This document shows, piece after piece, positions 20,830 to 32,322 of a stretch of DNA of 64,000 nucleotides (position 1 is the first letter of the stretch; every line of letters starts with the position of its first letter). This DNA comes from Siphonodentalium dalli. Taxonomy: Eukaryota; Mollusca; Scaphopoda; Gadilida; Siphonodentaliidae. A program made the position numbers and the translations under genes. The DNA is taken from the NCBI GenBank assembly GCA_032622095.1, contig CP136061.1:136237587-136301586 (forward strand). Reading direction: 5' to 3'. The notes below the pieces were generated by a model. It ran no database searches, was not told the DNA's origin, and worked only from the letters and a program-made list of their open reading frames with translations.

Positions 20830-23800
20830 CAAGGGTGTAACAATGTACTACGCGTACTTTCAGTCACATATAAGACTGAATTTGTTCCTCATTTTAGTTG
20901 GGGAATATTAAGTCATATTTAAGATGCATAATCCGAATCAACGCTCCCAAGTTACAATTTATTTGGCTTCTGGGGGGGGGGGGTAAATATTTGATTCAAG
21001 TCGAGGAACCCATCCAGAAGAAGTCTGAAGTCTGAAGACTTATTTGTGGCCCAGATAAAGAGTTATCAAACCGACGGTCTCGGACAAATTTGACGATAAC
21101 TCTCAAATCAAGTGGTAATACGGCCAAATTTCGTGATAATACGGCCATATTTCGTTGAACAACATGTTGATAAATAACACGTTTTAGGAAATTTTATACC
21201 ATAGTTGAAACGGTTAGCATTATTTTTGTAATTAATGGATTCTGATAACAAAAGCGCATTTTGAAGAAATGTTGTTGTAACTTGATGATATGGGGACCGT
21301 CTGGTCGGATTGAGTACCTTTAAGTAACATTGGTTTGGAATCTTTAAACAGATCGAAGGATTGGCCCGTCGGGGCAAGGGAATATTTATTCCAAGAATTG
21401 GGATTTTGTCGATATGTAAACCCAGAGGTAGGTTGATAAGTTAAACTTAATTTGTAACACTACAATGTAGTCTGTTTATTATATGGATTGAATAAAGAGC
21501 GTTTGCTTCACTTCTGTGCGAAACAGCTGAAACTCGTTCTGTTTATGCTTAGATTTTGTAGAGTAGGCCTATGTATAGGTATTTCGTGTCTTTAGCGACT
21601 TGTATTATCCCCACAACAATATACACCAGTATTGTGGTTGAAATGCGCCACAGTTATATATATTAAAATGAGAAATCAGTCCCCATCTGTATACGATAAA
21701 GTAACTAAGCTGTTGTATTCAAATTTGCAATACATGGATAAATCCACGATATATTGCTGCCCTTGTACAATGGGTTGAGTCAGGGACGTGGCGATAGGGA
21801 TGTCACACCCCCCAACTTTTGTCAAATGTTCACCATTAGAAATTTGATATACCTGACACAACATTTGTTGTAAATTTCACACCACCAATAGGTTGAAAGT
21901 GTTTTCGTACTTTGATTTTTCAACAATTTATTAATGGATAATTTGTAGTTTTTAGACCAATATTTTCATATTTCCCTTTTTTGGACTGAAATGGCTATCA
22001 TAAACTTTTGGAAAATTTCCAATCTTTGGGGAGGGGGGGGGGGGGGGGTGGGGGTGTCAGGTCTCAAAATTTCCAACCATTGGAAAGCTTGATGCCAGTC
22101 TGGATGCTAGGATTTAGCAAATTCTATTATCAAATTACAAGTGTCCGGGCCCTCGATCCCCAGTGGTCAGTCAGAAACGGATAATTAATTTAAGAAACAA
22201 AAATCGGGGGTGAATTTGCATGGCGTTTGACCACTAGATATTAATATATTAGGATTTTTCAGGCTCAGGTCTACACATTTTTTAAACCTTTTTTTTTTTA
22301 ATAACTTAATTTGTTTATAAATAATTTTTTTTAAATCCAACACCGTTATATAACATCCGCCAGGATACCCCGAGTTCTTGAAATCGCGGTCAATGGGTCT
22401 GGGAGAAAAATCGAACAGACAGATGGATAGACTGACAGACATATCATACTCTTTTATGTATAATTATATAGACAGATAGGCTCTCGTGTCAGCAGAAAGT
22501 CTCAGTCACCATGGGATGTCTGTGTTAACTGATTAAATCTTCCGCGGCAATAATTTGGTCCAAACAACGACACGTACCTGGCAATTCTATGTTACCATAG
22601 TAGCACGCGAGTTTACACAGCGCTCACCTGACACTTCCGCGTTGCAGGTTTTTGTTTCACAGTCATAACACACTGGGAGCACACGAGGGTTATTTGCATT
22701 GTAAACTACAATCCGTATTTAATCTTTCGTTATTTATTGGCAAGCCGTGATTAAATGTGACTAGGTCTTTAATATTGTCCACGGCATATTCTATTTGTGC
22801 AATACTTATACATGGGTGTGTTCTGTGAATCGTTGTGTTAGGATTTTTCGAACTGGAAAATTAATGCCCGGTTTCGTGTTGGTGCCACCAGATAACTTTT
22901 GTTAACTCCTTTCGTCTTCAAATCATATTTGAATTTACCGAGTTCAGGATTTCGGATATATATACATGTGGATATACACAAATGTTTCAAAATGATTGAG
23001 CTCAATCATTGGGTTGGAGCATACACAAGAAACTTTAATTTTAATGACACAGAGATTTAACATATTGGCGTGGCTAACTTATAATGACCATGAGACAATC
23101 CTTTCATGGTCAGAAATTCCTCGTCCTATGGGTGATCTATCTTTCGACTATAGGTTTGTATAGAAAATCTACATACATAATCATTTTGAGTCATAGACAA
23201 TTTTACAGATAACCATTTTTACTGTTGCATCATGGTCTAGAACTTTTCCAAAACAATAACACATGTCTGAAGCCACATGCATTTAGTACCCATATATATA
23301 CAAGGTATATAATCAATGGGTAACTTAGAGTGCATGCAGGGATGTCGGAGAAGGGGGGGCATGCAGAGGCATTTGCCCCCCTTGCTCTAGCCCAGGTCTC
23401 TAAAAAGTACTATAAATGTTATTTTTACTAGTTTTGGCTCGAAATTTTAAACATATAAATCAGGGACATTAATAAATATCACATATACATGTACTCCTCC
23501 TAAAATAATGATCGGAACATTCAGAAAAATGTGCTAACTCCGCCACATTTTGCAGTCTTAGTAAAAAGCCAATAAAACTTGTTACATTGGGAATTTTTAC
23601 ACTAAATTTGTAGAGAATATTTTAGGGTAAACATACTAGTACCCCTATCGTAATATCTTAAAGAATTGCTGTATGTTGGAATTATTAACCCTCAGACAAC
23701 CAAAACAGCTGATAATAAATTCGCTCTTCGCATCTCAGGCTTTGTCTAACACCGCAAACAAATGAAGGAGATGTCACAGTTTTCTGAATTTTCCGACTAA

Positions 23801-24625
23801 TTGCATAAAATCAATAAAAATATTGTCCCAAATATATTTTTTAATTTCACGCAAAAACTAAAAAAAATAACCAAGTTATATATAATACGTTTTATAGACC
23901 CTCTCTAAATCTCCCATTGTAATAATATATGTATGCAGCTTCAGACACGTGTTATTGTTTTGGAGACCACAATTCATATATACATGTACTTCTCGCTATC
24001 AGTTAAAGGCACAGGCAGTGTTCGTATCAGAAATATTCATATTTGTTCAAATCACCATCAACAGAAGGAATATTTAAATATATATAGTTTTGTTCATATG
24101 CCAAACATAATCAGCACATAAATAGTATATTATCGCCAAGATGTACGATGATGTACGTAAACAAGAACCTGCTCGTGTTACAGAAGTTTTGTTACAGAAG
24201 TTTTGCTTCTGTTTACATAACACAGCACAATTCTATTGGTTAATCACACACAAATGATATAAACGCTCTTTATTATTTCCATACCAGGAAAACAGTAAAA
24301 ATAACGCTCTTTATGCTTACCATATCCGGATCTAAACAAAAGCCAGGTTCTGTAACGTTTTTTGCTTTTATTTACATAACAATGGAAAAACATTTGACAA
24401 TAACATACTGTTTATGCCATATTTCTGATTGGTATAAGAACAAAGTCTATATTTTACTATTCTTTCTGTTTATGGCGGTTTTTGACAGAGCTGAATATTT
24501 TAACAGCATAGCCACCGCCGCCCATATCTTTAAATGGTCTATTTTACATTATTTTTTCAAACTAATTATTGCATTGTGATACACTGAGAATGTGAATACA
24601 CCTTATTGTACATACTGTTACCATA
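20830..24625. other. Gene-poor stretch
   Basis: No recognisable gene over 3.8 kb. It holds poly-G tracts near 20971 and at 22033-22048, a small repeat around 24170-24210 (TGTTACAGAAGTTTTG twice), and AACGCTCTTTAT twice near 24263 and 24304. The longest frames are AT-rich, without a domain. Confidence 0.45.
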
Positions 24626-24802
24626 TACAGTAATGCTCTAATTAATCAACTTCTTAACCAAAGCAGAATTATGGGTAACTTTTCAGGATTTAGTCGGAAA
24701 TATGGCTTGTTGTCATTCATAGGAAAGCTCTCGGTGAGAGCTTTCCAATTGAATGGCAACAAGCTATATTTCAAGAAGTCGATTAATTAGAGCATTACTG
24801 TA
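24626..24802. mobile_element. Palindromic MITE (TACAGTAATGC family), copy 1
   Basis: Full copy from TACAGTAATGCTC to its complement GAGCATTACTGTA. Left arm contains GCAGAATTATGGGTAAC, GGATTTAGTCGGAAATATGG and the GGAAAGCTCTC turn; the right arm is shortened. TA ends fit a Tc1/mariner-type TA target (inference). No coding capacity. Confidence 0.85.
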
Positions 24803-25254
24803 TATATCTGGTTCCATATCAAAGCCATATATAGCCAGCTAGGGTTTGATGGGTTCAGATGAACCCGCCCTCAAAAGAACTGGATGCACTCTCATGGATC
24901 CTCATGGATGGATTAACTGTTTACGTTTTTATTATTATCAGAATGCAATTAATTTAACCAATGTGCATATTGTGTGAAGATACCGGTAGTTGTACTGAAT
25001 TTGACATCAGAAATGATCGACAAACATTGGCTTACATGTATAACTGAATTCCCTCTCTTTACTTTAATCTTTCTGCCCGATCTGGACCTTCATCAGGAAA
25101 AATTAAATTTTGTAACACATTAACTATATCTTGTTAGATTAGCATAAATTCACACAATGAGTCAACAAACTTCCATCAAACCACACTGTGACGTATGGGA
25201 GGCTGTTTTCAAATTTATTAGCTATTTATGCTTTTAGCATAAATCAAGCCTGAG
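24803..25254. other. No gene recognised
   Basis: AT-rich spacer. Confidence 0.35.
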
Positions 25255-25675
25255 TATAGTGTGCCGGTCATTTGCAGAATCTCGCATAGCGGGCTAGCAT
25301 CACCAAATTCACCCTCTGGCGACTTCATTCTGCATAGCCTCATCTGCTATGGGAGACATAGACTCAGATTGAAGTTCCCAAATGGTGAAATTGTGATGTA
25401 CATGTACCCATTGGGAACCTCGATTATGCAATGTGTCATCTGCCAATTTGGGGATATAGAAAAATTAAACAAAAAAAGAAATAGAAGTTTAAGTGAAGAA
25501 GTTTCTATAGAAATTTGATAATAAAGAAACTTTCCAGAGAAGATGAGGCCTAAGCAGAAAGAGGTTCCCAGAGGGTGAATTTAGTGATGCTAGCCCACTA
25601 TGCGTGATAGCTCAGTAAATTCACCCTCTGGGGACCTCATTCTGCAAATGACACTAAACTCACACTTGGCGTAAA
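25255..25675. repeat. 420-bp dispersed repeat with self-complementary ends, copy 1 of 2
   Basis: Contains GCGGGCTAGCATCACCAAAT and TTCACCCTCTGG near the start, and the complementary CCAGAGGGTGAATTTAGTGA near 25569, followed by another direct copy of AAATTCACCCTCTGG. A closely similar copy lies at 37320-37730. The 85- and 94-codon frames in the two copies are parallel; I regard them as incidental. Confidence 0.7.
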
Positions 25676-26579
25676 TGATTTACACTTAAGCGTAATTCAC
25701 TTACACTTGAGAGTTAATAGATATCCTCTATTTATATTATCCAGAAATTAAAGCAAGTTCAAAAATATATTTCAATCTACTATATAGAGTATTTGAGGAA
25801 AGAACTAACCGATCAATACCAACTCAGGTGAGAGTTAAAGAAAAGGAGAACAAACTACCCAAATCTAATTTGCTGTATACAGGATATGCAGGGCACATTT
25901 GAATACTTAAAAACTCAGCCTCTGCACTATGGACTAGTGCTAGCTACTAGTATCATTTACAAACATTCCTTCTCAAATTTTAAGCTGGGAAAGGCCTTAT
26001 CTTACTTCTGGCTGTATTGGCTCCCTTGGTCAACACACAACACCACCCCCTGCCAATTGCCATACCTGCGGCTCAACCTCCCCTTATACCCATGCTATGT
26101 ACATGTGAAAGGTCAATCGCTAAGGAAAGTACACCATTCACTTGAAGGGCCCTAATGGCAAAAATGCCTCCCTTGGGCAATTGTAGGAAAAAATTAATTT
26201 GTTTGTATTATGGGCTTGTATGTACAATATATCAAAGATGAAACAACCTCATTTCGCTCAACGTGGCAGACCTTAATATTTCTTTGAGTGAAATAAAAAA
26301 CAATGCGAATCGCCAACATCCATTTTTCCAGCGCATTTTGCAGCATGACAATTTGTTATTCACGGCAAAACCCAGTGACTCGCCATGACCAACTCTTGCT
26401 ATGACTGTTCAATAATATTTGTATCCACTGAAATGCCTCGACTCCCATCACGGTGGGGAATCACATGGTTTCGAGGTTGGTGAGTACCACATATTCAATA
26501 TGGCCGTGGCGAGTGCAAACTTACAAAAACATACATACATGTAAGGAACTGACACAAAATGTAGCATTTTGACTGTTAC
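25676..26579. other. No gene recognised
   Basis: Includes an 89-codon frame (25886-26155) of no recognisable type. Confidence 0.35.
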
Positions 26580-26890
26580 GAGCATCTTGGATTTCAAAAT
26601 TAAATCCATTGGCGCGGTCTACAGGTAGTACTGTTCGTCTGATCATCATGAAATTTGTCATGGATGTTATTATTGACATGTAGATGGGAACGAGTCATTT
26701 TGGGGTCGTTCTGTCAAAAAACATGGCCGCCAGCAGCCATCTTGGATTTTACCCTTTGCATGACTAAATCCTTTGGCGTGGGCTACAGGTCGTAGCTTGG
26801 GCCTGATCTTCATGAAATTTGGCATGGATGTTAACAATGACATGTAGATGGGAACGAGTCATTTTGGGGTCATTTGGCCAAAAAGCATTT
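26580..26890 (-). repeat. Tandem pair of the AACGAGTCATTTTGGGGTC repeat
   Basis: Two ~170-bp units, each with CATGAAATTTG(T/G)CATGGATG, GACATGTAGATGGGAACGAG and TCATTTTGGGGTC. The first unit ends in GCCATCTTGGATTTTA. Related copies at 14960, 29480, 36440 and 45656. Confidence 0.75.
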
Positions 26891-26968
26891 TTATGTTTAC
26901 CCATACCATAGTATGGTAAACATAGTGTCGTTGCCCGGATTGACCACTCGTCGTTAGTCCGTCCGTCC

Positions 26969-27006
<38 letters not shown>

Positions 27007-27435
27007 AGACACTTTACGCATGGTGCGATAACTCGAACATTTTATATCTGATCGGAACCAAATTTTCACGGAGTTATGGCCCTTTTTCGACTTAGAATTC
27101 ATGCATGCTACCATAACTCAAAAAAAAATTATCTGATCAGAATCAAATTTGGTATGCAAGTTTCTCGGACCAAAATACAGATCGAGTTGGAATATGGGTT
27201 TGATCCGATATTTTTCAATGGAGTTATGGCCCTTTTTCGACTTAGAATTCATGCATGCTGCCATAACTCAAATTTTTTTTTATCTGATCGGAACCAAATT
27301 TGGTATGCGAGTTTCTCAACTCAAAATACAGATCGAGTTTGAATATGGGTTATATCCAACATTTTATACCAGAGTTATGGCCCTTTTTCAACTAAGAATT
27401 GAACAGATAACCATAGCAGTCTACAATTAATTACC
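26891..27435 (+). repeat. Hairpin plus (GTCY)n plus GAGTTATGGCCC repeat, copy A
   Basis: Begins with a short hairpin (TTTACCATACCATAGTATGGTAAA is its core), then (GTCC)n/(GTCT)n at 26957-27006, then three ~160-bp units carrying ATCTGATCGGAACCAAATTT and GAGTTATGGCCCTTTTTC. A similar plan occurs at 57840-57950 and 58462-58996. Frames running through it are incidental. Confidence 0.75.
26957..27006 (+). repeat. (GTCC/GTCT)n microsatellite
   Basis: About twelve tetranucleotide units: three GTCC followed by GTCT. It is part of the larger interspersed repeat. Confidence 0.95.
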
Positions 27436-29300
27436 AGTGGTATCAGTTTAGCTCTGAGAGCAGTAAATCTGTATTATGGGAATTAGAGTTATTTTTTACT
27501 CCCATGTTTATGATGACACACTCCTCACCTGTATAGTTTTTGGTATCGATCGGTTGATCGGTTTAGAAATTATTAACACTTTGCATCCGCACATAGGCAT
27601 GAGCTATCCGATGCTGTAACCAAATTATTTTTTGTCCGATTGTTTTCATATTTGATATGTAGGTTTATAATGACACACCCTTCACCTGTATAGTTTTTGG
27701 TATCGATCAGTTGATCGGTTTAGAAAATAATTAACCCTGCACACAAATGCTATCTGATCCATCTAAGTCAAACTGTTTTCTTCTGATATGCCTCACATTT
27801 CTTACCAAGGTTTTTCTTAGCACGTTCTTTATCTGTATGGTTTTTGGTATCGTTTAATTAACCCTTTTCAAACTTATTTTTACTTAGAACTCAAAACATT
27901 TTTCATCTGATCTACACCAAATTTGGTACATGTGGTCCTCACCCCGAAATACAGATCAAGTTCAAATTTGGGTTTGATCCGATATATTTTAACAGAGTTA
28001 TGGCCCTTTATAATTCAAGTAATTTACTACCTATTGTATATGCCCTGTGAGAATTTAAGACAAACAACTTTACACAGTAATCTGCTTTATTGGGATCAGA
28101 AAATGACACTGGATACTCTTTGCTAAACCACTGCTGCTCCCAGAGCTGTCAAATTTAAGTGATTGATGATACTTTACTCCAGTTTGTGTGCAATAGTAAT
28201 TTAACCCAACCTGTTGAAACATGTTCATGGCATTAATACAAATAGTCCATTGTCCATGTGAAGGATGTTCTGGAGCATGGCTGTTTAGAGAATTGTTGTT
28301 TACAGAGAAGAGACACTGTTGTCTTATCTTGAGAAAAAAAATTATCCACACATTAGTTCCATCATATGATGTCATTGAAAATGATTAACACTCTCCACAC
28401 ATCATATGTTCATTCTCCTATTCTATGTCCAGGTTGATCGTGATCCACTTTTCACTTGCATGTATTTCAGGATTAAAATTAACCTATTCCATAGACACAT
28501 CATATCTGATACGCAGATTTTAAATTATCTCTTTCGCCTTAGGCCAGGTTCACTAAGAATTTCTATTAATTATAAGCCACCAATTGAATATTCATCATTT
28601 GAGGATATATCTTATTTTGAAATTCCCTCTATTGCATTTGGGCTGCAGGATAATAATAATGGTTCTGGTATTCTTGAAGCTGACTTTTTGGTCAAATATT
28701 TTTCACCCAATCACTTTTATAATCTCATTCAGGTTGATTGTGACACATTCTTCATGCGTATAGATTTTGGTATTGATTGAATGGTTTTGAGAATATTAAC
28801 CCAATATTTAATAATATTTCTGCTGTTACAGACATTGTATCTTTCCAATGATCAGCTTAGAATAAAATTAACCATAGGTACATGTATACTGTACGCGATC
28901 CAATGTTATGACTCTAATATTTTCAATTTGACCCTTCTCATATCTCTCCTTTAGTTATCTGATAATTCTGTATTAAAATATTTTATATCCAACCATTATC
29001 AATCATATTTAATATCAAGGTCTATACACCCCTCACTTATATAGATGTTCAGGTGTTTGTTGGTCTCTAATCTCAATCATCCCATAACTTTTACTATGCA
29101 GCTAACACAACAACATAATCTGTTATGACTCAGGTTCCATTGTAAGAATTAAATAAATAGAGTTATTATGATGTTAATATTGTAACAATTATATCTTTAA
29201 CAGCTATGGTGCATCTGTCTGACTGTGTTTGGGTATAATTATCTTTATCAATCTATCACACATACATGTATCTCTGTTGGAGTGACCGAATAGGTTGAAA
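27436..29300 (+). repeat. Degenerate repeats with a CACCTGTATAGTTTTTGGTA motif
   Basis: The segment TGACACACTCCTCACCTGTA followed by TAGTTTTTGGTATCGATC recurs near 27514, 27670, 27825, 28738 and, more worn, 29020. Units end with TTTAGAAA and a TTAAC-like sequence. Frames such as 28406-28780 cross it without recognisable domains. Probably an old relative of the repeat at 26891-27435. Confidence 0.5.
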
Positions 29301-29479
29301 TCGAATGTCATATCCATCTTCCTATTGTATTTAAATGAGCAAGTTGCTCAATATGTCTGATTCCACTATGAAACTAATAAATAATAGTACGCTGTGAATT
29401 GTTGAAATTCTTCCACTCATAAAAAGATCGCTATCGCCAAGGTATGGGTTAAACATCTGCCGATCGTGATCGGCCTCTC

Positions 29480-29840
29480 GTTCAAAATTGAATCCATTGG
29501 CGCGGTCTTCAGGTCGTACTGTTCGTCTGATCATCATGAAATTTGTCATGGATGTTAATATTGACATGTAGATCGGAACGAGTGATTTTGGGGTCGTTTG
29601 GCCAAAAAACATGGCCACCAGCAGCCATCTTGGATTTTACTCTTTACATGACTAAATCCTTTGGCGCGGGCTGCAGGTCGTAGCTTTAGTCGGAACTTTA
29701 TGAAATTTGTCATGGATGTTAATATTGACATGTAGATGGGAACGAGTCATTTTGAGGTCATTCAGCCAAAAAACATGGCCACCAGCAGCCATCTTGGATT
29801 TTACTCTTAGCATGACTAAATCCTTTGGCACAGCTACATG
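29480..29840 (-). repeat. Tandem pair of the AACGAGTCATTTTGGGGTC repeat
   Basis: Two units parallel to those at 26580-26890, each with GGCGCGG(T/G)CT near the start, GACATGTAGAT, AACGAGT and CAGCAGCCATCTTGGATTTT. Confidence 0.75.
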
Positions 29841-29963
29841 TAGGTTAGACATTTCAATTAGCACCTTTCCTATTCCTCCATTTACTGTCAACCATTAAAT
29901 TATTCCCTTACCTAAGTTGAGCTACAGTGTCATTGACACTTTCATTTGTTCAGTATTTTTCTA

Positions 29964-30062
29964 TAACATTCTAACCAAAGTTGCCAGTCAGAAGTTCATG
30001 GAATACATCAGTCCATACATGTAGGAGAATCCTTTGACTGACAACTTTGGTTAGAATGTTAG
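29964..30062. repeat. 95-bp hairpin
   Basis: Arms ACATTCTAACCAAAGTTG and CAACTTTGGTTAGAATGT are exact complements; inner CCAGTCAGAAG and CCTTTGACTGAC extend the stem imperfectly. Confidence 0.8.
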
Positions 30063-30132
30063 AGCAAACAACTGTGAGTTTGGATGCAGATAATGTATCA
30101 GTTTGTTTGAAAAATAGTATAGCATATGCTCG

Positions 30133-30775
30133 TACAGCTATATATACTCTAATTTAATCAACCCTCCTTTATGATGTTGACCACCAGTATTGCCGCGTAC
30201 TCAATCTTGTTCATGCAATCAACCGTGGTCTATTCTATTATACCACCGCTGACCACGGTACCACCCCACAATCCCAGCTAGACCGTATTCTTCATGCAAT
30301 GTTTATACAATTTCAATTTTGTTTTTGTTTAGTCAGCATTGTAACCACACCAGAGAATGTGTTTATTTCTGGCATGGTGTGAAGCTGCATTGATGATGCA
30401 ATCGCAAATGTCGGAGGGTGACCAACTTTGTATGTTGAATAAACTGTAAACAATTTATTAATTGAAATATTTTGTGTTTATAGTTATATAACCTGAAAAT
30501 AAAGATATCCCTGATGGTGTAGATATTGTATTTGTATCGAACATCGCTGTTATTGCATGCAGTCGCAAAAAAATGAACACTGCAGCAGAACACAGTGGTA
30601 ATTTACTTGGTTATCACAGATAAAAACTATTACTGCAGTAAGATTACCACATGTCAACTGCTAGCATTCACGGTGATACCACTTGACGGCGGTTGACTGG
30701 AGTATGACCATGGTCATTACCGTCCTACAACCTCGTTTAAGGGGTCAATTAATTGGAGTATAGCTGTAGCTGCCA
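30133..30775. mobile_element. ~640-bp non-autonomous transposon with TACAGCTAT ends
   Basis: Left end TACAGCTATATATACTCTAA and right end TTGGAGTATAGCTGTA are inverted repeats. The match continues inward imperfectly (GACCACCAGTATTGCCG against ACGGCGGTTGACTGGAG). TA at both ends fits a TA target. No transposase frame. Confidence 0.6.
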
Positions 30776-31157
30776 ACATACTATGTAATATGTCATATCC
30801 TAGAATATTACCTTTTTCCTCGTTTCTGTTCATGTTGCGATCACCTCGGCCATTTTGAATGTGTGATACTCATAAACTCTAAACCATGTGATTCCCAACC
30901 TGTTGGTGATTCGCCATGATTTTAAGTGAACCGATTGCCACCTTGAGAAACAAGAGGTTGTTTCCGCTTTGATGTATTGTATCTGGTCAAGTTTGTCAGT
31001 AGTTGCACACTTACCTTAGATCGATAGTTTACTACATCATGTCTACATGTGTATGTGTACTAGATTTATTTCTCTTGAAAGTAACCCTTGTCACAGGGTT
31101 TTTGTGGGGTCGGTCAATGTAAACACAGTATAATTTTTTTGACATCATCTTCCGCCT

Positions 31158-31182
31158 GGGGGGGGGGGGGGGGGGGGGGGGG
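31158..31182 (+). repeat. Poly-G tract of 25
   Basis: Twenty-five consecutive G, the longest homopolymer in the window. Length may be imprecise in the assembly. Confidence 0.9.
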
Positions 31183-31550
31183 TGGAGGGAAATAACCTAG
31201 GCAAAACCATTTTAACCTTTCCCCATGTACATGTAGGGGAGACATCACAACACACCTGTACTATATATTACTGAGCCATGCAGTGCCTTATATTCTGATT
31301 TGATAAATAGCAGTTTAGAAATTTTGCTTCTATTAAATATGTGCAGGGGTACCTGAATGATCTGGGGTTGGTGTGGAGAGTAGAAGTTTCAGAAAAGCTA
31401 GCCTTTAGCTAGTGCATGACTTGATATTGGGGGAGCAAGGCTGAATTCAGAAAATGGGCCAAACTTTATTTTTCATTTCAGTTTTAAGCATGGATATGGT
31501 CAGTAAACTCTACATGACATAGTTAAATAAGAGCTTTGCTGTCTTATCTG

Positions 31551-31716
31551 CAGTTATACTCTAAATAATCGACTCCTTAATATAACCACAGCAGAATTAT
31601 GGGTAATTTTTCAGGATTTAGTCGGAAATATGGCTTGTTGCCATTCATCGGAAAGCTCTCAGTGAGAGCTTTCCGATGAATGGCAACAAGCCATATTTCC
31701 GACTAAATCCTGAAAA
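31551..31716. mobile_element. TACAGTAATGC MITE, copy 2 (right end missing)
   Basis: Left arm and turn intact, right arm broken off after GACTAAATCCTGAAAA. Same family as 24626-24802. Confidence 0.8.
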
Positions 31717-31734
31717 TCGAATCCTCATGAACTT

Positions 31735-31963
31735 GAATTATCTTTTTGTCTGTCATTTTTAAAGAACAACCCTCCAAATGAATAATAGACTATTACAATG
31801 CTTACTTTAGTAACTGAATGGCAGAATCCATTTAGTACAGAAAGGGTTATATAAGCCACTATGCAAATATTTTTCCCAATGGAAAGGGCCTAATGCAAAC
31901 TTTCTGTATAAGAATGCAACCGTTTTACCAATGATGGCACTAAGCCTTATCATAATCCGAATC
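31735..31963 (+). repeat. ~230-bp repeat, inverted partner of 39820-40080
   Basis: Shares TTTAGTACAGAAAGGGTTAT, CAATGGAAAGGGC and CCTCCAAATGAATAATAG with the complement of 39820-40080. The two face each other 8 kb apart. A weaker relative is at 58120-58360. Confidence 0.75.
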
Positions 31964-32136
31964 TACAGTAATGCCCTAAATAATCGATTCCTTAGTGCAC
32001 AGCAGAATTATGGGTAACTTTTCAGGATTTAGTCGGAAATATGGCTTGTTGCCATTCATCGGAAAGCTCTAAATCCTGAAAAGTTACCCATAATTCTGCC
32101 ATGGTTAAGGAGTCGATTATTTAGAGCATTACTGTA
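31964..32136. mobile_element. TACAGTAATGC MITE, copy 3
   Basis: TACAGTAATGCCC to GAGCATTACTGTA with both termini. The internal turn is deleted, so the left arm runs straight from GGAAAGCTCT into AAATCCTGAAAAG. It ends 80 bp before the first recognised exon. Confidence 0.85.
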
Positions 32137-32216
32137 TGCAGGCACATGTTGATTATCAGTGTTTTCTATCTGACATGGATTGTGATACAATGATAACTGG
32201 TTGTGTTATATTTCAG

Positions 32217-32322
32217 GATATGTTGATGCTAGCTTCAACTGCTCTACTGACTGCATCATTAGCTGTCTGCCTGGAGAATTTTATGAATCTGGGAATTGTC
32301 TCCCATGTTCTCCTGGATTCTA
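32217..32322 (+). CDS. GCC-repeat gene, first recognised exon
   Basis: Acceptor TGTTATATTTCAG, entry phase 1; donor GTGAGT, exit phase 2. It encodes about 34 residues with five cysteines and the repeat core CLPGEFYESGNCLPCSPGF. The codon split at its end (TA) completes to Tyr with the T opening the next exon, giving GFYC. An upstream exon is required. The intron that follows is 9.55 kb and contains the piggyBac element. Confidence 0.8.
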